From the NCBI GenBank assembly GCA_029961685.1, contig JARWKL010000002.1:37540908-37604907 (forward strand): a stretch of DNA of 64,000 bases, given 5' to 3'. The stretch comes from Aristolochia californica (lineage: Eukaryota; Streptophyta; Magnoliopsida; Piperales; Aristolochiaceae). Below, in pieces: positions 57,806-64,000 of the stretch. The notes beneath the pieces are model-generated. The model was not told the DNA's origin. It saw nothing but the letters and a program-made list of their open reading frames with translations, and ran no database searches. The first letter of the stretch is position 1. Every line of letters starts with the position of its first letter. The position numbers were made by a program, and so were the translations under genes.

Positions 57806-58129
57806 TGTTAACGACACATTGATAATTTTCTGTTGAAAAACAAGAACAGGGGCATGTTGGTCATTTTACGTTGTCGTTATTTAAATTTCTTGATGTAATC
57901 TTATTCTACTTGTCAAAATATGCCTATGGAACAAATTTCATGTAAAGGGAACATGTAGAATAGGAAATATAAAAAATTAGGGTCTTCACTGAAAGTAGGG
58001 GCAATGTTGTAATTTATACTCAACCCTAAACTATGACATCCCCCATCTCAATTTCTTTCTCAATTTTCTCTTCTCCACTCTCTCCCTCTCGTTTTCTCTC
58101 TTCAACCTTCTTTCTTCTTACTTTTTTCA
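57806..58129 (+). repeat. CopE 5' LTR
   Basis: TGTTAACGAC to TTTTTTCA, ending exactly at the primer site TGGTATCAAAG (58130-58140). With only one LTR in the window, its limits rest on the TG/CA ends and the primer site. Confidence 0.75.
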
Positions 58130-58616
58130 TGGTATCAAAGATGTAGATCGCATCGGGAAAGGATCTTTATGAGTTTTTCTCCTCTTTGAAGCAGACGTCT
58201 ACATACAGGAAGGATCATTTTCCAATCTTTGGCTACTGGTTAGTAAAAATTCAATTTTTTCTCCTTTTCTCTCTGGCAAAACCCTAGGGTTACTGGTTAT
58301 TGTTATAATAACATATTCTAGTTCTAAACTGCCAAAAGAGGCTTTTTATGCTGATCTAGGGGTGTGCACCAAAATTCCTAAACTGTAACTGCTGACATCA
58401 TCTGCGCACTTGGTGACATCGACCTTACTACAGATTCCAATGCAATATATCTTCTGAATTTGATCCCTTTGTTGGATTTTTTGGATTGTTTGATCTGTGC
58501 ACATCTTATATCTGCCCTAATTGTGGTTTTTACGTTGTGGGGTCCATTTGAACTAGTTGAATTGAAACTTTTTGGAAGGCTTATTTGATTTGTTTATTTG
58601 ATCTTATATATCTGAT

Positions 58617-59280
58617 ATAGCTGACTCTGGTGAAGTTTACACTCCAACAAAAGAGTCATATAATCCTGATAGCAAAGATATTATCACTGTCACCTTTGAT
58701 AGGTTGAATGGTGATAATTACCTTACTTGGTCCAAATCTATTAGAATGTACTTGAAGGGCAGGAAAAAGTTGAAATTTATTAGAGATGACCCTTCTGTTC
58801 CTTAGGATGATGATTGGGAGGCTAAAGATAGTCTAGTGATGACTTGGCTTGTCAACAACATGGCATCTAATACTAGGAGTCAAGTTATGAACTTTGAAAT
58901 TGCCAAGGCTATGTGGCTGTCCTTGGAAGCTCTTTATGGACAAGAGAGCAATCTTTCCAGGGTTTATGAATTATATTTAAAAAAAATGGCTAGAAAAGGG
59001 GTAACAGAACTATGACAGACTACTATAGTTCTTTTCTGAGTATTTGGCAGGCAATTAATGTCTTTCATCCTTTTACTACAAATGAAAGGGAACTTCAAAA
59101 ACAGCAGAGTCAACTCCTTGTGGCGAAATTTCTAGATGGATTGGGTGCTGAATTTGACAACATAAAGACACAAATTTTGGCCTCAGATGAAAAACCTAAC
59201 CTCTCTACTACCTTTAATAGGACACAAAGAGTTGAAAAGATTGTTGTGCCTAGAGCTGGAAAAGATACTAGTGGGTGAAG
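58617..59280 (+). pseudogene. CopE GAG
   Basis: Frame opens at ATA (58617-58619) where an ATG is expected before ADSGEVYTP. It holds RLNGDNYLTWSKSIRMYLKGR (near 58690) and VMTWLVNNM, with a TAG near 58804 and a frameshift near 59010. It continues as YYSSFLSIWQAIN, LVAKFLDGLGAEFD to about 59276. UBN2-type copia GAG. Confidence 0.85.
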
Positions 59281-59679
59281 ATACTGCCCTTAATACATCA
59301 GTTACAACATTTGATTCCATTGATACGTTCAAGGGATGCATAGGGACTGGTAGAGGCATAGGTAGAGATATTTCTGGCAGAGGACAAGGCTAAGGAGATG
59401 GTAAATCTTAGCGCTAGGACGCATTAATCATTACTCAAATAGATGATGGGTAAAATTTGGGAAGCCTAGTGGGGAAATGCTCTTACACATGAAGGTACAA
59501 CACCAAGGTCGGAAACTACAATCCCACTTGGTGCTCCAGATGAATAACATAAATTAATCCAACAATAACAACATATCTCAAGGCAACAGCAATAGATTTC
59601 CCAACATATGGCACAGCTATCTATTCCCTCTGCACATACGACTCCTTCTGCAGGTATAACTGCACTATTTGTGTCTCAT

Positions 59680-61130
59680 TCCCCATCTTGGGTTCTTGAT
59701 TCCGGTGCCACAAAACACATGTCAGGTTTGTCCACACTATTTTCTAATTTTAAAAGACTTTGTTCTCGTCGTTAAACACGTTAATCTTACAATGGGTCAA
59801 TTTCACCAATACAGGCAATGGGAAATGTTACCCATGCACCTTTTCTTTCCCCTCAATTTGCACTGTTAGTTCCAAAATTTCCTTTAAATTTGTTGTCCAG
59901 TAGTCAAGTGGCTAATTTTATGAATAATTCTCTAACTTTTTACACTACTCATTGTGTCTTTCAGGATCTCATGACGAGGAAGATGATTCGTTCTGCTACT
60001 GAGAGAGGGGGACTATACTATCTGGACAACCACAACCCAGACTCTTTACATGCATTACACAGCTAATTCATCTCTTCAGTGGCATCTTAGACTTGGTCAT
60101 CCATCTCCAACAAAACTGATTCACTTAGTTCCAAATCTTCCTTCTAGTATTACTTTTCAATGTGAGTCATGTAAACTGGGCAAGTATCACCAGAGCACCT
60201 TTCCTGTTTAATCTCATAAGACTAAGTTAACTTTTTGAGCTTGCCCACTCAGACGTTTGGGGTCCTTGTCTTGTGACTAGTCATGTTGGTCATAGGTATT
60301 TTATTTCCTTTATTGATGATTTCAGTAGATGTACTTAGATTTATCTCATGCGAATTTTGATGTATTTCAACTATTTTATAATGAAATAAAAAATCAATTT
60401 GCAACTTTTATCCGTATCTTGCATACAGACAATGGTCTTGAGTTTATGGATCGTAAATTTGGCTCTTTCAATCGGTCACAAGTAATTATTCATCAAACTT
60501 CTTGTGTTCACTACACAACAAAATGGAGTTGTTGGGTGCAAGAATCATCGTTTGCTTGAGGTAACTCGCACTATGCTGATTTACATGAACGTACCTAAGA
60601 CGTATTCGGGTGATGTTTATTCTTATTGCATGCTTTCTGACAAATTGAATGTCGTCTTCTGCTCTTTATGGCAAGATTCCTATTCAGGTTGTTTTACCTA
60701 CTGCACCTTTGTTTCCAGTTCACCTTGGGTCTTTGGGTGTATATGCTTTTTTTGTTAAAATGTGTGTATAGGCTATAAAAAGAAGAGAGAAGTACAATCA
60801 AACCTAGGATAGAGGGTCTTCCTCCACAACAAGGTGTTGGAATGAAATGCCCACCTTAGCCTAAATGTCTGCCAAATGGTTGGTAGAACGAGGAATGTGC
60901 TTCTGAGTACAATTCAAAAGGGAAATTAAATAACATATTTCTGAGTACATGTCCCAGTGACGCTACGGAGGCCAAATGGTGTGTATGCTTAGCACAAGTA
61001 TTTTATCAGTCAAAGGATAAGTTGTCTCCAAAGTCTATCAACTGTCTTTCTGAGGTATTCTCGAACACAGAAAGGTTACAAATGTTATTATCCATCTATG
61101 AGAAAAACATTTGTTTTTGTTGAAGTTACC
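59680..61130 (+). pseudogene. CopE protease and integrase
   Basis: Protease SPSWVLDSGATKHMSG (about 59680-59730) keeps the DSGA motif. GAG-pre-integrase (RGGLYYLD near 60010; RLGHPSPTKL near 60095) and integrase core (HSDVWGP near 60250; ISFIDDFSR near 60310; LHTDNGLEFMDRKF near 60420; QQNGVVGCKNHRLLEVTRT near 60515) follow over changing frames. The core tail (VFGCICF near 60735) is split by a LINE insertion, and the phrase DKLSPKSINC...YSRTQKGYKCYYPSM-like sequence resumes at 61000. Confidence 0.85.
60749..60978 (-). mobile_element. 5'-truncated LINE 3' end in CopE integrase
   Basis: 230-bp insertion flanked by GTGTATATGCTT (60737-60748) and GTGTGTATGCTT (60979-60990), a 12-bp target duplication with one mismatch. 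The left edge is a T-run (60747-60753), the poly(A) tail of a minus-strand insertion. The minus strand encodes WDMYSEICYLISLLNC and HIPRSTNHLAD, the C-terminal words of a plant LINE RNase H. It resembles the LINE at 63900-64000. Confidence 0.8.
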
Positions 61131-61499
61131 TTTTTTTAGGATGTTTCATTTTTTTGAATCTTCTAAATCAAAGTCGATTCCACCTGAACCCTCTATACCT
61201 AGTCCAGTTATTCCTCTTCCAATTGATGAATGTGCTCCAGCCTCACGAGATGCTCCTATTGAAAAACCACTCCAGGTATACCAGTACCGACAGCAACCAT
61301 CTCATTCTGATCCAGACCCCCTCCTCACATCTTACCATGATTCTTCATCGTCTCCTAATCTTGAGGTAAGTGATATGCACCTTTCTATTGCCCTTTGGAA
61401 AGGTGTTCGAAAAAGTACCCGCCATCCTTTATCTCATTTTGTCTCCTTGGATTCCTTGTTGAATAATTATCGTAAGTTTGTTTTGTCCATCTCCACTTG

Positions 61500-62790
61500 C
61501 ACAATCCTTCTTCAATATAGGCCTTGATGCAACCTTATTGGAAGAATGCTATGGATGTTGAGATGGAAGCATCAACTGATAGAGGGACTTGGGAGTTATG
61601 TGACTTACCTCTAGGTGTTGCTGTAGTTGGGTGTCGATGGGTCTATACTATTAAATATAACTCGGATGGATAGGTTGAACGGTATAAGGCTCGTCATGTT
61701 GCCAAAGGTATACACACATATTTGGGATGGATATTTTGAGACTTTTTCTCCAATTGCTTGCTTGTCCTCTGTTCATATACTTATTTTTGTTGCAGTCCAA
61801 CATAATTGGTCTCTATTCCAACTAGATATTAAAAATGTCTTCTTATATGATGACCTTGAGGAAGAGTCTATATAGAGCAACCATCAGGATACATTGCTCA
61901 GGGGGAGACACATAAGGTATGTCAACTAAGGAAGGCTCTTTATGGCTTAAAACAGAGTCCACGAGCTTGGTTTGAAAATGTTAGTCAAGTGATTACATCC
62001 ATGGGATTTCCTAGAAGTTATTGTGATCATTCATTATTTATTCTGAAATGATTATATGGAATTATTATCTTACTGGTATATGTAGATGATATCATCCTAT
62101 CTGGGAATAAAAGGTCAAGTACTGAAACAATTAAATCCTATTTGGCAAATCACTTTCAGACTAAGGATCTGGGTTAGTTAAAATATTTTCTAAGTATTGA
62201 GGTAGTGAGAAGCAAGGAAGTAACAAGATTGACTAAGAGGAAATGTGTTATTGATATGCTTCAAGAATATGGTCTCCTAGGGTCTAAACCTGCGGATAGT
62301 CTCCTGAGGACTGAACCTGCGGATACACCTATGGAAGTAGGACTTGATCTTCATGATGATCAAAGTCCATAACTGAAAGATAAAACAATGAATCAAAGGC
62401 TAGTAGGCAAACTCATCTATGCTACAGTTACCAGACCAAATATTTCATTTGCAATGAGCCAGTTCATAGAACATCCACGTAAGATTCACCTAGAGGTTAC
62501 ACAAAGAATCTTGAAATATCTAAAGGGATCACCAAAGGTCTCCTTTTTAACCCTAATACTCACTTTTGGGTTGAAACTTTCTCTGATGCTGATTATGCAG
62601 GCTCCAAGCATGACAAAAAATCAACCACTGGACACTGTGTACTTCCGGGAGGAAATCTAGTCAACTGGAAAAGTAAAAAGCAGAATAGTTGTTGTTTGAT
62701 CCAATGCATAAGCTGAATATAGAGCAATGGCCTACACTGTCAATGAGCTAATGTGGATAAAATCTGTTGTCTAAGAATTTGACCTCAATT
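61500..62790 (+). pseudogene. CopE RT and RNase H
   Basis: RT words in order: WRRNA-like VGCRWVYTIKYNSDG (near 61630), ETFSPIACLSSVHI (61738), LFQLDIKNVFLYDDLEEE (61815), LKQSPRAWF (61950), intact VYVDDIILSGN (near 62080), then MNQRLVGKLIYATVTRPNISFAM (62388) and EYRAMAYTVNELMWIKS (near 62715). There are many frameshifts, and a local duplication (CCTGCGGATA) lies near 62290-62325. Confidence 0.85.
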
Positions 62791-64000
62791 CAAACTAAGT
62801 TCTGGACTGACTGGTGGGTTGGTTCAAGCCGTTTCAAAGATAGTCATGGACCTATTTATCGCCTGTCAAGAGTTCAGGATGCGACCGTTTCTGTGCAACG
62901 GCTGACCTCTGGTGAGTGGAACTTAGATCTCAAACAAGCCTTTAACAAATGATGAAGCTTTGGAAGTTGCAGATCTTGTCACAAATCTCTCTATAGCAAG
63001 AATCAAAAACACATCAGACACACTAATCTGGACGCCATGCAGGCAAGGTACGTTCTCTACTGCTTTTGCCTATCACTTCATGATATCTCCCCAAGCACAT
63101 CATTCAGCTCATCCAGTTGCTTTTGCATGGTCTCTACATATTCCACCTTGTGCAAAGTTTTTCATTTGGATCGTTTGCCAGAAAAAAATCTTAACCTCGG
63201 ACGCATTAATTCGACGTGGAAATAGTGTCTCGGACCCATTGTGCCCATTCTGCAATTCCTCTCCTGAAACTACTGATCATACCCTTTTGCATTGCAAATA
63301 TGCCCATTTGGTTTGGACCGAACTAATGAACAAAATTGGGTTACAATATTGGCCTTCGCAATCCCTACACTCCATAATCTTCACTACTATAAGTGCTTGT
63401 CTTCCCAAACTGGGGAAAATACTAATTTCTTGTTGTGTTCAGTATATGGTCTGGAATTTATGGAAAGAGAGAAACAACAGAAAATTTAATCAAAAATCTC
63501 TTCCTTGGAAAATTCTATGTAATAGAATCGTTGGGCAAGTGTCCTCTTGGGTACTCTTACAGAAGGAATTTTGTAACTTACAAGGATCAAACTTGCGCGG
63601 AAACTGGCGACTTATTGCGGAAATGTCTTGCCCGCCTAGATCTCCTATTATGACAACTTGGTCTCGACCTCCAATGGGGCATTTTAAATTAAACTTCAAC
63701 GGAAATGCATTTGGATGCCCGGGCCTGCGGGTTTTGGAGGAGTAATACATGATGAAAATGGGAACCTTCTTTTATCATACGCAGGTCCGATTGGTATATC
63801 AAATTCAACAAATGCTAAGTTACATGGGTTGTATAATGGGCTGAAACTCTTCAAGCAAAAGATGGCGGGCATTCTCTGTGTTGAAGGCGATTCAAAAGTA
63901 ATTATCAATTGGTGTACAAAGCCTTCAAAACCTCCTTGGCAGCAATGGGAGTTATATGAGGATATATGTATTTTAATTTCCCAAATACATTGTAAGTGGA
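62790..64000 (+). pseudogene. LINE fragment: zf-RVT and RNase H domain, runs off the edge
   Basis: Begins with KFWTDWW.G (near 62800), the non-LTR RT tail. A 261-residue frame (62960-63745) has IWTPCRQGTFSTAFAY, CAKFFIWIVCQKKILTSDAL, CPFCNSSPETTDHTLLHC (Cys/His of zf-RVT) and WNLWKERNNRKF, then enters a plant RVT_3-type RNase H (FKLNFNGNAF). A one-base loss near 63712 shifts the frame; the RNase H continues in the next frame (AGFGGVIHDENGNLLLSYAG, EGDSKVIINW) to the window end. These domains occur together in plant LINEs. Stops near 62950. Confidence 0.85.

Larger units (their letters stand above)
57806..62790 (+). mobile_element. CopE: Ty1/copia element without visible 3' LTR
   Basis: 5' LTR 57806-58129 (324 bp), primer site at 58130, leader, GAG, protease, integrase, RT, RNase H in copia order, strongly decayed. 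It ends within RNase H near 62790, where LINE sequence begins, so no 3' LTR or target duplication can be checked. It lies in the intron of the F-box/LRR gene, in the opposite orientation to the gene. Confidence 0.85.

Overview
The window is nuclear DNA of a flowering plant, most likely a eudicot (species not identifiable from sequence alone). The evidence is a C-terminal gene part matching a plant F-box/LRR-repeat protein with plant-like introns, LTR elements primed by initiator-Met tRNA (TGGTATCAGAGC-type sites), Ty1/copia and chromodomain Ty3/gypsy retrotransposons, a plant-type LINE and AT-rich spacer. No prokaryotic genes, rRNA, tRNA genes or CRISPR arrays were seen.

Layout. 1-1077: 5' end of a minus-strand Ty3/gypsy element (GypB) running off the left edge. 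1078-9585: unassigned spacer and a degraded LTR-like segment with a (GA)49 tract, interrupted by a copia element (CopA, 2327-8669) with a perfect 5-bp target duplication. 9590-10196 and 51089-51352: two halves of one old SIRE-like copia RNase H region (CopH), split by a Ty3/gypsy chromovirus (GypA, LTRs at 10197-10636 and 50630-51088). GypA is itself filled with later insertions and spans about 41 kb. Its left arm (11525-37189) is a mosaic of CopB-family copia pieces in both orientations, two copies of a coding-free LTR element (NA1, NA2), a solo LTR with perfect target duplication (25205-25636), a tandem TRIM-like array (25788-26623), and a copia element CopC (27668-34717) that holds a solo LTR inside another solo LTR. 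Its right arm holds a copia element CopD (39651-50533), which carries a complete CopB copy (41396-47131).

51353-53650 is unassigned. 54769-57324 (minus) carries seven exons for the C-terminal 396 residues of an F-box/LRR-repeat protein 15-like gene, with intact reading frame and splice sites. Its upstream intron is interrupted by a copia element (CopE, 57806 to about 62790), itself hit by a 5'-truncated LINE. The window ends in a LINE RNase H region (to 64000). The N-terminal F-box exons are not in the window.

No transposon open frame appears intact. Stops and active-site changes are repeatedly of the C-to-T/G-to-A type, as expected of methylated, silenced elements. The most unusual signals are four successive hairpins with a shared apical sequence in the CopA leader, the tandem TRIM-like array, the two-copy NA family, and GTGGGACCCAC palindromes repeated in the CopB LTR promoter. 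Element names are local labels; boundaries come from reading repeats by eye, and junctions of rearranged fragments are accurate to about 10 bases.
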